DNA from: JBFKAV01 sp041621405
Lineage (GTDB): Bacteria > Pseudomonadota > Alphaproteobacteria > Rhodobacterales > Rhodobacteraceae
Direction: 5' to 3'
DNA: 33,807 nt
Assembly (NCBI GenBank): GCA_041621405.1
Contig: JBFKAV010000017.1
Location: 1-33,807, forward strand
Part shown: one piece after another, positions 1 through 7,838 of the stretch
Numbering within the stretch: position 1 is the stretch's first letter
Layout of the letters: every line of letters begins with the position of its first letter
The notes under the pieces: generated by a model
What the model was told of the DNA's origin: nothing
Databases searched by the model: none
The model's input: the letters and a program-made list of their open reading frames with translations, nothing else
Program-made: the position numbers and the translations under genes

Positions 1-57
1 GCGCCGGATCCGGGCGCGGTGCACCTCTTCGACAAGGAAACGGGGCGGCGGCTGTGA
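1..57 (+). CDS. C-terminal end of a sugar ABC transporter ATP-binding protein (partial)
   Basis: Frame 1 is open from the window edge to a TGA at 55-57 and gives only the last 18 residues, which include HLFDKETGRRL. That ending resembles the C-terminus of MalK/UgpC-type ATPases, whose C-terminal regulatory domain often ends in 'hlFd..tG.rl'. The stop overlaps the GTG start of the next gene in a GTGA tetranucleotide, so the two are probably translationally coupled. The sugar kinase and mutarotase genes downstream fit a carbohydrate importer. Only the tail is visible, so the substrate cannot be deduced. Confidence 0.6.
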   Translation, partial: APDPGAVHLFDKETGRRL

Positions 58-698
58 GGCGCACGGTCCTGCTCTTCGGCGATTCCAACACCCACGGCAC
101 GACGCCGATGGCGCATCTGGAAGATATCGGCCGGCACCCCGAGGAGCTGCGTTGGCCGGGCGTGCTGGCGGCGGCGCTGGGCGCAGGCTGGCGGGTGATC
201 GACGAGGGCCATCCGGGCCGGACCACGGTTCACGACGATCCGATCGAGGGGGTGCACAAGAACGGGCTCCGGGCGCTGCCGGCGGCGCTCGAAAGCCACC
301 GCCCGCTCGACCTCGTCGTGATCCTGCTCGGCACCAACGACCTCAAGGCGCGGTTCTCGGTCACCGCCTTCGACATCGCCGCCTCGGCCGAAAGGCTGGT
401 GCTCGTGGCCAAGCAGTCGAACGCCGGGCCGGGGCTCGGCGCCCCGCCGGTGCTGCTGGTTTCGCCGCCGCCCATTGTCGAGACCGGCTGCCTCGCGGGC
501 ATGTTTGCGGCCGGGGCGGCGAAGTCGCTCGGCCTCGGCGCGCGGATCGCCGAGGCCGCCGAACGGCAGGGCGTGGCGTTCCTCGACCTCGCCGGACGGG
601 TCGAGGTCGACCCGCTCGACGGCATCCACTACGACATCGCGGCCCATGCCGCGCTCGGCCAAGCGGTCGCCGAGGCGATCGGGCGGCACTGGCCCTGA
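54..698 (+). CDS. SGNH/GDSL-family esterase, arylesterase/acyltransferase (MsAcT-like)
   Basis: This is a 214-residue serine hydrolase of the SGNH superfamily. Block I is LFGDSNTHG with nucleophile Ser11. The block with LLGTNDLKA gives the oxyanion Asn, and the catalytic Asp189 and His192 lie in DPLDGIHYD. The RTTVHDDP and VSPPPI segments match the arylesterase/perhydrolase subgroup that includes Mycobacterium smegmatis AcT, which hydrolyses or transfers short acyl groups. No signal peptide is seen, so it is probably cytoplasmic. It starts with GTG inside the stop of the ABC ATPase gene and is followed 13 bases later by a FucU-type gene. A role in deacylating an imported sugar is an inference from this position. 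Confidence 0.85.
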   Translation: MRRTVLLFGDSNTHGTTPMAHLEDIGRHPEELRWPGVLAAALGAGWRVIDEGHPGRTTVHDDPIEGVHKNGLRALPAALESHRPLDLVVILLGTNDLKARFSVTAFDIAASAERLVLVAKQSNAGPGLGAPPVLLVSPPPIVETGCLAGMFAAGAAKSLGLGARIAEAAERQGVAFLDLAGRVEVDPLDGIHYDIAAHAALGQAVAEAIGRHWP

Positions 699-711
699 GA
701 AGGAGGAGACC

Positions 712-1164
712 ATGCTCAAAGGCATCGACCCCAGGCTCAACGCCGACGTGCTCTACGCCCTGCGCTCGATGGGCCACGGCGACGTCCTGGTGATCGCCGA
801 CACCAACTTCCCGTCCGACTCGGTCGCGCGCGACACCGTGCTGGGCGAGCTTCTGAGGATGGAGAACCTGACCGCCGCCGAGGCGGCGGCCGCCGTGCTC
901 TCGGTATTCCCGCTCGATACCTTCGTCGACGACTTCGCCGCCCGGATGGCGGTGGTCGGCAAGCCGAAGGAGATCCCGCCGGTGCAGAAGGAGGTGCAGA
1001 AGGCGATCGACAGGGCCGAGGGCCGCAAACGCCCCATGGTCGGCGTCGAGCGCTTCGACTTCTACGACCGCGCACGGGAGAGCTATGCCGTGATCCAGAC
1101 CGGCGAGCGGCGGTTCTACGGCTGCTTCCTGTTTCGCAAGGGCGTGATCGGGCCGGATGAGTAG
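712..1164 (+). CDS. fucU: RbsD/FucU-family sugar mutarotase
   Basis: The protein has 150 residues. Members of this family interconvert sugar anomers: FucU acts on L-fucose and RbsD on the ribose pyranose/furanose equilibrium. The N-terminal LRSMGHGD holds the conserved His22 and Asp24, and the C-terminal ERRFYGCFLFRKGVI matches the family's Tyr-containing closing motif. Its length and the MGHGD context are closer to FucU than to RbsD. The ATG at 712 has a strong Shine-Dalgarno, AGGAGGAG, immediately upstream. It lies between an esterase and a ribokinase-family gene, as expected for a sugar-use operon. The true substrate (fucose, ribose or another sugar) is not shown by the sequence. Confidence 0.85.
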   Translation: MLKGIDPRLNADVLYALRSMGHGDVLVIADTNFPSDSVARDTVLGELLRMENLTAAEAAAAVLSVFPLDTFVDDFAARMAVVGKPKEIPPVQKEVQKAIDRAEGRKRPMVGVERFDFYDRARESYAVIQTGERRFYGCFLFRKGVIGPDE

Positions 1165-1237
1165 CCGGTCGAACACCCAGCCCATGCAAGGTTGGGGGCA
1201 CGGGCGGCGCACGGCCCGCCGGGGTGGGCGAGAAGCG

Positions 1238-1286
1238 CCCGCCCCGGGGGGGGCGGGTCGGGCGCTGCCCGTGCTGGCGCACGGGC
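1238..1286 (+). other. Two tandem GC-rich hairpins between fucU and rbsK
   Basis: In the 172-base gap, CCCGCCCC (1238-1245) pairs perfectly with GGGGCGGG (1250-1257). GCCCGTGC (1267-1274) pairs perfectly with GCACGGGC (1279-1286) across a TGGC loop. No T-run follows, so neither is a typical intrinsic terminator. They could stabilise or segment the operon mRNA, or set unequal expression of the two genes. The pairing is seen directly; the role is inferred. Confidence 0.5.
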
Positions 1287-1336
1287 GGGTTCTTGCGGTC
1301 GCCGCAGCTCATCGTGGTCAACGAAGGGAAATAGTC

Positions 1337-2254
1337 ATGTCCATCGTGATCCTCGGCGTCTTCGTCGCCGACACCGCCTACCGCGCCGACCGCCAGCCCC
1401 GGATGGGCGAGACGATCCTGGGGAAAAGCTTCGCCCTCGGCCCCGGCGGCAAGGGCTCGAACCAGGCCGTCGCAGCGGCGATGGCCGGCGGGCGCGTACA
1501 CTTCATCACCCGCCTCGGGAAGGACCCCTTCGCCGAGATGGCGCGGTCGACCTGGGCCAAGGCGGGCGTTACCCCGGAGGTGACCGAGGATACCGAAAGC
1601 TACACCGGTGCGGCCTACATCTTCGTCGAGGAGGCGAGCGGCGACAACGCGATCATCATCTCCCCAGGCGCGGCCGGGCGGATCTCGGTCGCCGATGTCG
1701 AGGCCCGGGCGAAGTTGATCGGCGGCGCCGGCGTCTTCGTCACCCAGCTCGAGCAGCCGATGGAGGCAGCCCACCGCGCGCTCGAGATCGCCCGCGCCGG
1801 CGGCGCGAAGACGATCCTCAATCCCGCCCCCGCGGCCACTATCTCGGACGCCATGCTCGCGCTCTGCGACGTGGTGACGCCGAACGAGAGCGAGGCCGAG
1901 GGCATCACCGGGCTCCCGGTCGGCTCGCTCGACGAGGCCGAGGCGGCGGCGAAGGCACTCCGGCGCCGCGGCGCGGGCGCGGCGGTGATCACGCTGGGCG
2001 AGCAGGGCGCGCTCTACCACGACGGCGCCCGCACCGTGCACGTGCCGGCCTTCGACGCCGGCGCGGTGGTCGAGACCACCGGCGCGGGCGACGCCTTCAA
2101 CGGCGGCTTCGCGGTGGCGCTGGCCGAGGGTCGGGACCCGGTCGAAGCGGTGCGCTTCGGCTGCGCCGCGGCGGCGATCTCGGTGACCCGCCCGGGCACC
2201 GCCCCTTCGATGCCCGCGCGGGCGGAGATCGAGGCGCTCCTGGCCCGCACCTAG
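1337..2254 (+). CDS. rbsK: Ribokinase-family (PfkB) sugar kinase
   Basis: This 305-residue kinase is predicted to phosphorylate D-ribose or a related sugar with ATP at its terminal hydroxyl. The N-terminal PfkB signature GPGGKGSNQAVAAA and the C-terminal signature TTGAGDAFNGGF, with catalytic base Asp252, are both present. NPAPA and the TPNESEA segment are typical of ribokinases. The ATG at 1337 follows a GAAGGGAA ribosome site, and upstream in-frame extension is not conserved-looking. With the preceding mutarotase it forms an uptake-isomerise-phosphorylate pathway. Its TAG stop overlaps the stop of the opposing ligase gene within the tetranucleotide CTAG at 2251-2254. The substrate could differ from ribose, since PfkB enzymes are broad. 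Confidence 0.88.
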   Translation: MSIVILGVFVADTAYRADRQPRMGETILGKSFALGPGGKGSNQAVAAAMAGGRVHFITRLGKDPFAEMARSTWAKAGVTPEVTEDTESYTGAAYIFVEEASGDNAIIISPGAAGRISVADVEARAKLIGGAGVFVTQLEQPMEAAHRALEIARAGGAKTILNPAPAATISDAMLALCDVVTPNESEAEGITGLPVGSLDEAEAAAKALRRRGAGAAVITLGEQGALYHDGARTVHVPAFDAGAVVETTGAGDAFNGGFAVALAEGRDPVEAVRFGCAAAAISVTRPGTAPSMPARAEIEALLART

Positions 2255-3843
2255 CCGTAGAGGCGCAGCATCTCCTTCAGGTCCGCCAGCGTGTTGGCCT
2301 CCGCCACCGGCTTGTCCTCGCGCCAGCGCAGCATCCGGGGGAAGCGCAGGGCCACGCCCGACTTGTGGCGCGGGCTTGCCTGGATGCCCTCGAAGGCGAT
2401 CTCGAAGACATGCGCCGGGGTCACCCGCCTGACCGGGCCGAAGCGCTCCAGCGTGTTCCGCCTGACCCAGGCCGTGATCCGCTCGAATTCGGCGTCGGTC
2501 AGGCCGGAATAGGCCTTGGTGAATGGTACCAGCGCTTCGCCGTCCCAGACCGCGAAGGTGAAGTCGGTGTAGAGGTTGGCCCGCCGGCCGTGTCCTGCCT
2601 GGGCGTAGATCATGACTGCGTCGATGGTGAAGGGATCGACCTTCCACTTCCACCAGTCGCCCTTCTTCCGCCCGGCGCCGTAGGCCGCCGCCCGGCGCTT
2701 CAGCATCAGCCCCTCGGCGCCTTCCTCGTGCGACCGGTCGCGGGCGGCGGCGAGCGTCTGCCAGTCGTCGAACGGGGTCTCCGGGGAAAGCTGCAGCGGT
2801 GCCTCGGGTGGGACCTCGGAGAGAAGCGCGCCGAGGCGGGCGCGGCGCTCGGCGAAGGGCAGGGCGCGGATGTCCTCGCCGCCGTGCTCCAGGAGGTCGT
2901 AGGCCATGAACACCGCCGGCGCCTCGGCAAGCAGCTTCTTCGACACCGTCTTGCGACCGATCCGGCGCTGCAGCGCCGCGAAGGGCAGGGGGCGGCCGTC
3001 GGCGAAGGCCAGCACCTCGCCGTCGATCACCGAGCCTTCGGGCAGCCAGTCGCGGCTGGCGGCAATTTCAGGGAAGCGGTCGGTAATCAGCTCCTCGCCG
3101 CGCGACCAGAGGAAATGCTCCTTGCCCCGGCGGATCAGCTGGCCGCGGATGCCGTCCCACTTCCATTCGGCGAACCAGTCGGCGGGGTCGCCGAGGCCCT
3201 CCGGCGGGTCCTCGACCTGGTAGGCGAGCGTGAAGGGATAGGGGCGGGAGAGGTCGGCGGTGGGATCCTCGGTGAGGATCAGCCCGGCCCAGGTGGTGCG
3301 CTCGGGCGACCAGTCGCCCATCAGCCGGTGCGCGAGGTCGGGCTCGGCGATGCCGGTGGCCCGCGCCAGCGCCCGGGTCATCAGCACCTGGCTCACGCCC
3401 ATGCGGAAGCCGCCGGTCAGGAGCTTGTTGAAGAGAAACCGCTCGGTGCCGCCCAGTGCGGCCCAGGCGGCCAGGATGCGGGGCTTCTTTTCCTCCTCGG
3501 GCAGCGCGACAAGCGCCCGCACCTCGGCGAGCCAATCGGCCAGGGGCCGGTCGGTCGCGTCCTCGGCCGGCGGCAGGATCAGCGCGATGGTCTCGGCGAG
3601 ATCGCCGGCGATGGCATAGCTTTCCTCGAAGAGCCAGAGCGGCAGTCCCGCCGCCTCCGCCGCCCATTCCCGGAGCCGCGTGGCGCTGACCGAGCGCTTC
3701 GGGCGGCGGCCGGAAAGCAGCGCCACGGTCCAGAGCCGGTCCTCTTCCGGCGCCTCGGTGAAGTAGTCGGCCAGCGCGGCGACCTTCTCGCCCGTGCGGG
3801 TGGTCGCGTCGAGCGCGGCGAAGAGGCGGGCGAAGCGCTTCAC
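2251..3843 (-). CDS. ATP-dependent DNA ligase, cisplatin damage response type
   Basis: This 530-residue ligase joins DNA nicks through an AMP-lysine intermediate. An N-terminal DNA-binding domain (about 1-200) precedes the nucleotidyltransferase core. Motif I is KWDGIR with catalytic Lys228, motif III includes DGEVLAF (about 274-280), motif IV EGLMLKR (377-383) and motif V WWKWKVD (397-403). An OB-fold domain reaches the C-terminus and ends with FPRMLRWREDK. The family (TIGR04120) is found with a dedicated exonuclease, helicase and phosphoesterase in a DNA damage response cluster. Here the exonuclease lies immediately upstream, and the ligase starts at GTG (3843-3841) within its stop (GTGA overlap). 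The helicase and phosphoesterase are absent from the window. Confidence 0.92.
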   Translation of the reverse strand: MKRFARLFAALDATTRTGEKVAALADYFTEAPEEDRLWTVALLSGRRPKRSVSATRLREWAAEAAGLPLWLFEESYAIAGDLAETIALILPPAEDATDRPLADWLAEVRALVALPEEEKKPRILAAWAALGGTERFLFNKLLTGGFRMGVSQVLMTRALARATGIAEPDLAHRLMGDWSPERTTWAGLILTEDPTADLSRPYPFTLAYQVEDPPEGLGDPADWFAEWKWDGIRGQLIRRGKEHFLWSRGEELITDRFPEIAASRDWLPEGSVIDGEVLAFADGRPLPFAALQRRIGRKTVSKKLLAEAPAVFMAYDLLEHGGEDIRALPFAERRARLGALLSEVPPEAPLQLSPETPFDDWQTLAAARDRSHEEGAEGLMLKRRAAAYGAGRKKGDWWKWKVDPFTIDAVMIYAQAGHGRRANLYTDFTFAVWDGEALVPFTKAYSGLTDAEFERITAWVRRNTLERFGPVRRVTPAHVFEIAFEGIQASPRHKSGVALRFPRMLRWREDKPVAEANTLADLKEMLRLYG

Positions 3844-4853
3844 GGGCCGTCCTCGGGCGCCTCGAGGCTCTCGCCGGTGAACTCGGTGGCGAGGATTCCG
3901 GCCTCGTAGCCCTGCTCCGCGAGCCAGCGGCGGAACGGGGCGGTGTAGCCGTGGGTGGCGATCACCCGACTTGCGCCGGTGGCGCGGATCGCCTCGTTGA
4001 GGCCCGGCCAGTCGGCATGGTCGGAGATCACGAAGCCGCGGTCGGTGCCGCGGCGGCGGCGGATGCCGCGGAGCGCCATCCAGCCCGAGGCGAAACCGGT
4101 GGAGGCCGGCCCGAAGCGCCGCGCCCAGGCGCTGCCGAGGGCGGAAGGCGGCGCCAGCACGAGCGCGCCGGGGTAGCGCTTCAGGTCGGTCTCGGGGGTG
4201 ACGCGGGTCGTCGCCGGCAGCGGCAGGCCCTGCGCGCGCATGACCTCATTGAGATCCTCGATCGCGCCGTGGGTCAGGATCGGGCCTTGCGCGGTGTCGA
4301 TCCCGGCCAGCAGGCGCTGGGCCTTGCCAAGCGAATAGGCGCCGAGGAGCGATAACCGCCCCGCGGCGCGGTTCTTCGCCCACCAGGCGTTGACCTCGGC
4401 CATCGCCTCGGGCTCCGGGCGCCAGCGGAAGACCGGCAGGCCGAAGGTGCATTCGGTGATGAAGGCGTGGCAGGAGACGGGCTCGAATGGCTCGGCGAGC
4501 CGGTCGGGCTCGGTCTTGTAGTCGCCCGAGACGACCCAGACCTCGCCCTTGTGCTCGACCCGAACCTGGGCCGAGCCCGGCAGATGCCCAGCGGGGTGAA
4601 AGCTCACCCTGACCGGGCCGATTTTCAGCGGCTGCCCGAAGGCCAGGGTCTCGACCTCGACACCGAGGCGGTGGCGGATCGCCGGGGCGGCGGCGGGGGT
4701 CGCGAGGTAGCTGTCGTGGCCGGCGCGGGCGTGGTCGGAATGGCCGTGCGTGATCAGGGCGCGCGAGACCGGACGCCAGGGGTCGATGTGGAAGTCGCCA
4801 AGCGGGCAGGAGATGCCGTGCGCGGTGACGGTGAGAAGATCGTCGCGAGCCAT
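3840..4853 (-). CDS. Ligase-associated DNA damage response exonuclease (metallo-beta-lactamase fold)
   Basis: This 337-residue protein has a metallo-beta-lactamase/beta-CASP nuclease fold related to SNM1 and mRNA 3'-end processing factors. The metal-binding motif HGHSDH is at 36-41. Further ligands are likely in HPAGHLPGSAQ, SGDYKTEPD, ISDHADW and ATHGYTAPF. It matches the family (TIGR04122) that co-occurs with bacterial ATP-dependent ligases and is thought to process DNA ends before sealing. The ATG is at 4853. The stop overlaps the ligase GTG by four bases, indicating translational coupling and equal expression. The nuclease activity is inferred from the family. Confidence 0.9.
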   Translation of the reverse strand: MARDDLLTVTAHGISCPLGDFHIDPWRPVSRALITHGHSDHARAGHDSYLATPAAAPAIRHRLGVEVETLAFGQPLKIGPVRVSFHPAGHLPGSAQVRVEHKGEVWVVSGDYKTEPDRLAEPFEPVSCHAFITECTFGLPVFRWRPEPEAMAEVNAWWAKNRAAGRLSLLGAYSLGKAQRLLAGIDTAQGPILTHGAIEDLNEVMRAQGLPLPATTRVTPETDLKRYPGALVLAPPSALGSAWARRFGPASTGFASGWMALRGIRRRRGTDRGFVISDHADWPGLNEAIRATGASRVIATHGYTAPFRRWLAEQGYEAGILATEFTGESLEAPEDGP

Positions 4854-4972
4854 GAGCTGAGGGTAGCACGGGCTGCCGGTCGGGCCAGAGGCGCCGGTGC
4901 CGCGGTGCCATCCCTGCGGGAATCGCAGACGCGGGTTGCACGCCGAGGAGGACGCCCTAGTCTCCTTCGTAG

Positions 4973-4990
4973 GCCGTCCCTTCGGACGGC
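4973..4990 (+). other. Leader hairpin upstream of the osmC-like gene
   Basis: GCCGTCC and GGACGGC form a perfect 7-bp stem with a CTTC loop, ending 14 bases before the GGGAGGA ribosome site of the OsmC-like gene. It may be a 5' untranslated stability hairpin. There is no T-run, so a terminator for the divergent exonuclease region is unlikely. A weak promoter (TTGCAC at 4936-4941) lies upstream. Confidence 0.35.
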
Positions 4991-5014
4991 ATCGCCACAG
5001 ACCGGGAGGACGCC

Positions 5015-5440
5015 ATGGAACGCACCGCGACCGCGCGCTGGAAGGGCTCGCTGATGGAGGGCTCGGGCACGCTCGACACCATGAGCGGCGCCTTCGAGAA
5101 CCAGCCCTACACCTTCAAGGGGCGCTTCAAGGACGAATCCGGCAGATCGGGCACCAACCCCGAGGAGCTCATCGGGGCTGCCCACGCCGGATGCTACGCG
5201 ATGCAGCTGTCGCATTTCCTGGCCGAGAACGGCACGCCGCCCGAGGCGCTCGACGTGACGGCAACGGTCGAGCTGATCCCGGGCACCGGGATCACCGGAT
5301 CGTCGCTGTCGGTGAAGGCGAAGGTTCCCGGCATCGAACGGGCAAAGTTCGACGAACTGGCCGAGAAGGCGAAGCGCGAGTGCCCGGTCTCGAAGGCGCT
5401 TGGCGCGATCGGGATCACGCTTGCGGCCGAGCTCGGCTGA
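5015..5440 (+). CDS. OsmC-family peroxiredoxin (organic hydroperoxide reductase)
   Basis: This 141-residue cytosolic protein is predicted to reduce organic hydroperoxides through a thiol pair. The peroxidatic Cys60 lies in GAAHAGCYAM and the resolving Cys123 in KRECPVSKAL, the two hallmark OsmC/Ohr cysteine contexts. Length and the N-terminal ARWKG and GTNPEELIGAAHAG segments match the OsmC subgroup rather than Ohr. The ATG at 5015 has GGGAGGA five bases upstream. It appears to be a single-gene unit transcribed away from the exonuclease-ligase pair. OsmC proteins usually respond to osmotic or oxidative stress, but no operator was recognised here. Confidence 0.9.
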   Translation: MERTATARWKGSLMEGSGTLDTMSGAFENQPYTFKGRFKDESGRSGTNPEELIGAAHAGCYAMQLSHFLAENGTPPEALDVTATVELIPGTGITGSSLSVKAKVPGIERAKFDELAEKAKRECPVSKALGAIGITLAAELG

Positions 5441-5525
5441 AGCCGGGCGCGGGGCGGGGTCGCGGCGGGTTGCGAAGGCCACCCGGGCCAGCCTATCTCT
5501 GGCGGACGCAACGAATGAGGTTCCG

Positions 5526-7346
5526 ATGCTCCGCGATCTTCCCCGCCCCGTCTTCGATGCCGACAAAGCCTCGAGCGGCAACCTCGGCGAGCTGCCGGAA
5601 TGGGACCTCTCCGACCTCTTCGCCGCGCCCGACGCGCCCGAGGTGAAGCGCGACCTCGACTGGCTGGAGAAGGCCTGCGCCGACTTCGCGAAGAGCTACG
5701 AGGGCAAGCTTGCCAAGCTTTCGGCGAAGCAGATGCTGGCCTGCGTCCGGGCCTACGAGAAGATCGAGGCGGTGGCCGGGCGGGTGATGTCCTTCGCGGG
5801 CCTGCGCTACTACCAGAACACGCTCGACCCGGCCCGCGCCAAGTTCATGTCGGACTGCCAGGACAAGGTGACGGCCTTCACCACGGCGCTCGTCTTCTTC
5901 TCGCTCGAGTTCAACCGGATCGAGGACGACGCCTACGAGGCACTCTTCGCCGCCGATGCCCAGCTCGGCCGCTACAAGCCGGTCTTCGACCGGATGCGGG
6001 CAATGCGGCCGCACCAGCTCTCCGACGAGCTCGAGCGGTTCCTGCACGACCAGTCGACGGTGGGCGCCGCGGCCTGGAACAAGCTTTTCGACGAAACCAT
6101 GGCGGGGCTCGGCTTCGAGGTCGAGGGCGAGGCCCTGAACCTCGAGTCCGCGCTCAACCTGCTCACCGACACCGACCGGGCCAAGCGCGAGGCGGCGGCG
6201 CGGGAACTGGCGCGCGTGTTCGGGGCGAACCTCAAGCTCTTCGCGCGGGTCCACAACACCCTGGCCAAGGAAAAGGAGATCACCGACCGCTGGCGCAAGA
6301 TGCCCAACCCGATGCACGGCCGGCACCTGGCGAACCACGTCGAGCCCGAGGTGGTCGAGGCGCTGAGGAATGCCGTCGTTGCCGCCTACCCGAAGCTCTC
6401 GCACCGCTACTACGCCTTGAAGGCGAAGTGGCTGGGGCTCGATAAGCTGCAGGTCTGGGACCGCAACGCGCCGCTGCCGATGGAGGAGAAGCGCGTGGTC
6501 GGCTGGCAGGCGGCGCGGGATACCGTGCTTTCGGCCTATGCCGGCTTCGCGCCCGAGATGGCCGAGATCGCGCGGCCGTTCTTCGAGAAGGGCTGGATCG
6601 ACGCCGGGGTGAAGCCAGGCAAGGCGCCCGGGGCCTTCGCGCATCCCACGGTGACGGAGGTGCATCCCTACGTGATGCTGAACTACCTGGGCAAGCCGCG
6701 CGACGTGATGACGCTGGCCCACGAGCTCGGCCACGGCGTGCACCAGGTGCTGGCGGCGGGGCAGGGGGAGCTCCTGTCCTCGACGCCGCTAACGCTCGCT
6801 GAGACGGCAAGCGTCTTCGGCGAGATGCTGACCTTCCGCAAGCTCCTCGACCAGGCGAAGTCACCGGCCGAGCGGAAGGTACTGCTCGCCGGCAAGGTCG
6901 AGGACATGATCAACACCGTGGTCCGCCAGATCGCCTTCTACGACTTCGAGGTGAAGCTGCACCACGCTCGCCGCGAAGGGGAGCTGACGCCGGAGGACCT
7001 CGGCCAACTCTGGATGAGCGTGCAGGGCGAGAGCCTGGGGCCGGCCTTCGAGTTCATGGAGGGATACGAAACCTTCTGGGCCTATATCCCGCATTTCGTG
7101 CACTCGCCCTTCTACGTCTACGCCTACGCCTTCGGCGATGGCCTCGTGAACGCGCTCTACGCAGTCTACGCCGAGGGCGAGGCGGGCTTCCAGGAGCGGT
7201 ATTTCAACATGCTGAAGGCGGGCGGCTCGAAGCACCACAAGGAGCTGCTGGCCCCCTTCGGCCTCGACGCCACCGACCCGGCCTTCTGGGACAAGGGGCT
7301 GTCCATGATCGCCGGCTTCATCGACGAGCTCGAGGCGATGGAGTGA
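5526..7346 (+). CDS. M3-family oligoendopeptidase (PepF-like)
   Basis: This 606-residue zinc metallopeptidase is predicted to cut short peptides in the cytoplasm. The zinc motif HELGH is at 399-403 and the third ligand is probably Glu426 in LAETASVFGE. The C-terminal HSPFYVYAYAFGDG matches the family's tyrosine-rich active-site segment. The helical N-terminal half (about 1-200) fits the oligopeptidase F domain. ATG 5526 is chosen because GAGG lies five bases upstream. A possible promoter is TTGCGA (5470-5475) with TATCTC (5494-5499). It probably recycles peptides left by ATP-dependent proteases. No neighbour suggests a special substrate. Confidence 0.93.
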   Translation: MLRDLPRPVFDADKASSGNLGELPEWDLSDLFAAPDAPEVKRDLDWLEKACADFAKSYEGKLAKLSAKQMLACVRAYEKIEAVAGRVMSFAGLRYYQNTLDPARAKFMSDCQDKVTAFTTALVFFSLEFNRIEDDAYEALFAADAQLGRYKPVFDRMRAMRPHQLSDELERFLHDQSTVGAAAWNKLFDETMAGLGFEVEGEALNLESALNLLTDTDRAKREAAARELARVFGANLKLFARVHNTLAKEKEITDRWRKMPNPMHGRHLANHVEPEVVEALRNAVVAAYPKLSHRYYALKAKWLGLDKLQVWDRNAPLPMEEKRVVGWQAARDTVLSAYAGFAPEMAEIARPFFEKGWIDAGVKPGKAPGAFAHPTVTEVHPYVMLNYLGKPRDVMTLAHELGHGVHQVLAAGQGELLSSTPLTLAETASVFGEMLTFRKLLDQAKSPAERKVLLAGKVEDMINTVVRQIAFYDFEVKLHHARREGELTPEDLGQLWMSVQGESLGPAFEFMEGYETFWAYIPHFVHSPFYVYAYAFGDGLVNALYAVYAEGEAGFQERYFNMLKAGGSKHHKELLAPFGLDATDPAFWDKGLSMIAGFIDELEAME

Positions 7347-7473
7347 CGGCCCATCGGTTGTCGGCGTGGCGGCAGCGCTCGACCCACTGATAAAGGGGCG
7401 GGAGCTCGCCAGTGGTGCACGGATCTCGAGTCCGCACCGGCCGGGCGAGCGCCCGCCGCTCACGTCCGCCAGG

Positions 7474-7815
7474 TCACTCGCCCCAGCGATTCCACGGGAA
7501 CGGCTTGTCCTCGGTCGCCGCGGTCTGGAACCGGGCGGCGCGGGCGAGCCACTTCGACAGGCTGGCGCCGAACTCGGCGATGGGCGCGTTCTTCTCCTTG
7601 GCGAAGAGAAGCCAGAGGAACTGCAGCACCGTCGCCACCAGGAGCACCCATTGCGCCACTTCGAGCAGCACCGCGAAGACCAGCATGTGCAGGCCCCGGA
7701 GCCACGGGCTTTCCGGTGCCTCGTAGCTCTCGGTCTCGTCGGTGCCGGGCTCGGGCAGGGGGACGGGGTCGTCCACGGCTTCGGGATTGGATTTCGACTT
7801 CGGCGTCTTTGCCAT
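7474..7815 (-). CDS. DUF4389 membrane protein
   Basis: This 113-residue protein has an acidic, proline-rich cytoplasmic N-terminus (about 1-38). One or two closely spaced hydrophobic stretches follow (about 42-70, GLHMLVFAVLLEVAQWVLLV and VLQFLWLLF). The conserved ending includes FGASLSKWLARAARFQTAATEDKPFPW. The pattern 'VLLVATVLQFLWLLF..EKN..I..FG.SL..W' is that of DUF4389, whose function is unknown. It lies 23 bases downstream of the host-attachment-family gene on the same strand, so the two may be co-transcribed. Confidence 0.8.
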   Translation of the reverse strand: MAKTPKSKSNPEAVDDPVPLPEPGTDETESYEAPESPWLRGLHMLVFAVLLEVAQWVLLVATVLQFLWLLFAKEKNAPIAEFGASLSKWLARAARFQTAATEDKPFPWNRWGE

Positions 7816-7838
7816 CGGCGGCCTCCTTTCGGGTTCTC

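Noticed and set aside
737..2653. Very long open frames on the opposite strand or shifted frames of known genes (for example 737-2653 minus, 1192-3909 plus, 16592-19855 minus, 23199-26165 plus upstream of dgt)
   Set aside because: They are Arg/Pro/Gly-rich or His/Leu-rich shadows caused by high G+C content, overlap well-supported genes, and show no family motifs apart from the real genes at their ends.
4973..4990. Hairpin with the same arms (GCCGTCC/GGACGGC) as the centre of repeat copy 2
   Set aside because: The conserved flanks of the 69-bp element are absent here, so it is not a third copy; the shared arms are probably coincidence.
7414..7438. T-arm-like hairpin (GGTG..CGGA TCTCGAG TCCG CACC) suggesting a tRNA fragment or att site
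   Set aside because: No acceptor, D-arm or anticodon arm could be matched around it, the loop does not fit the T-loop consensus, and no integrase is present.
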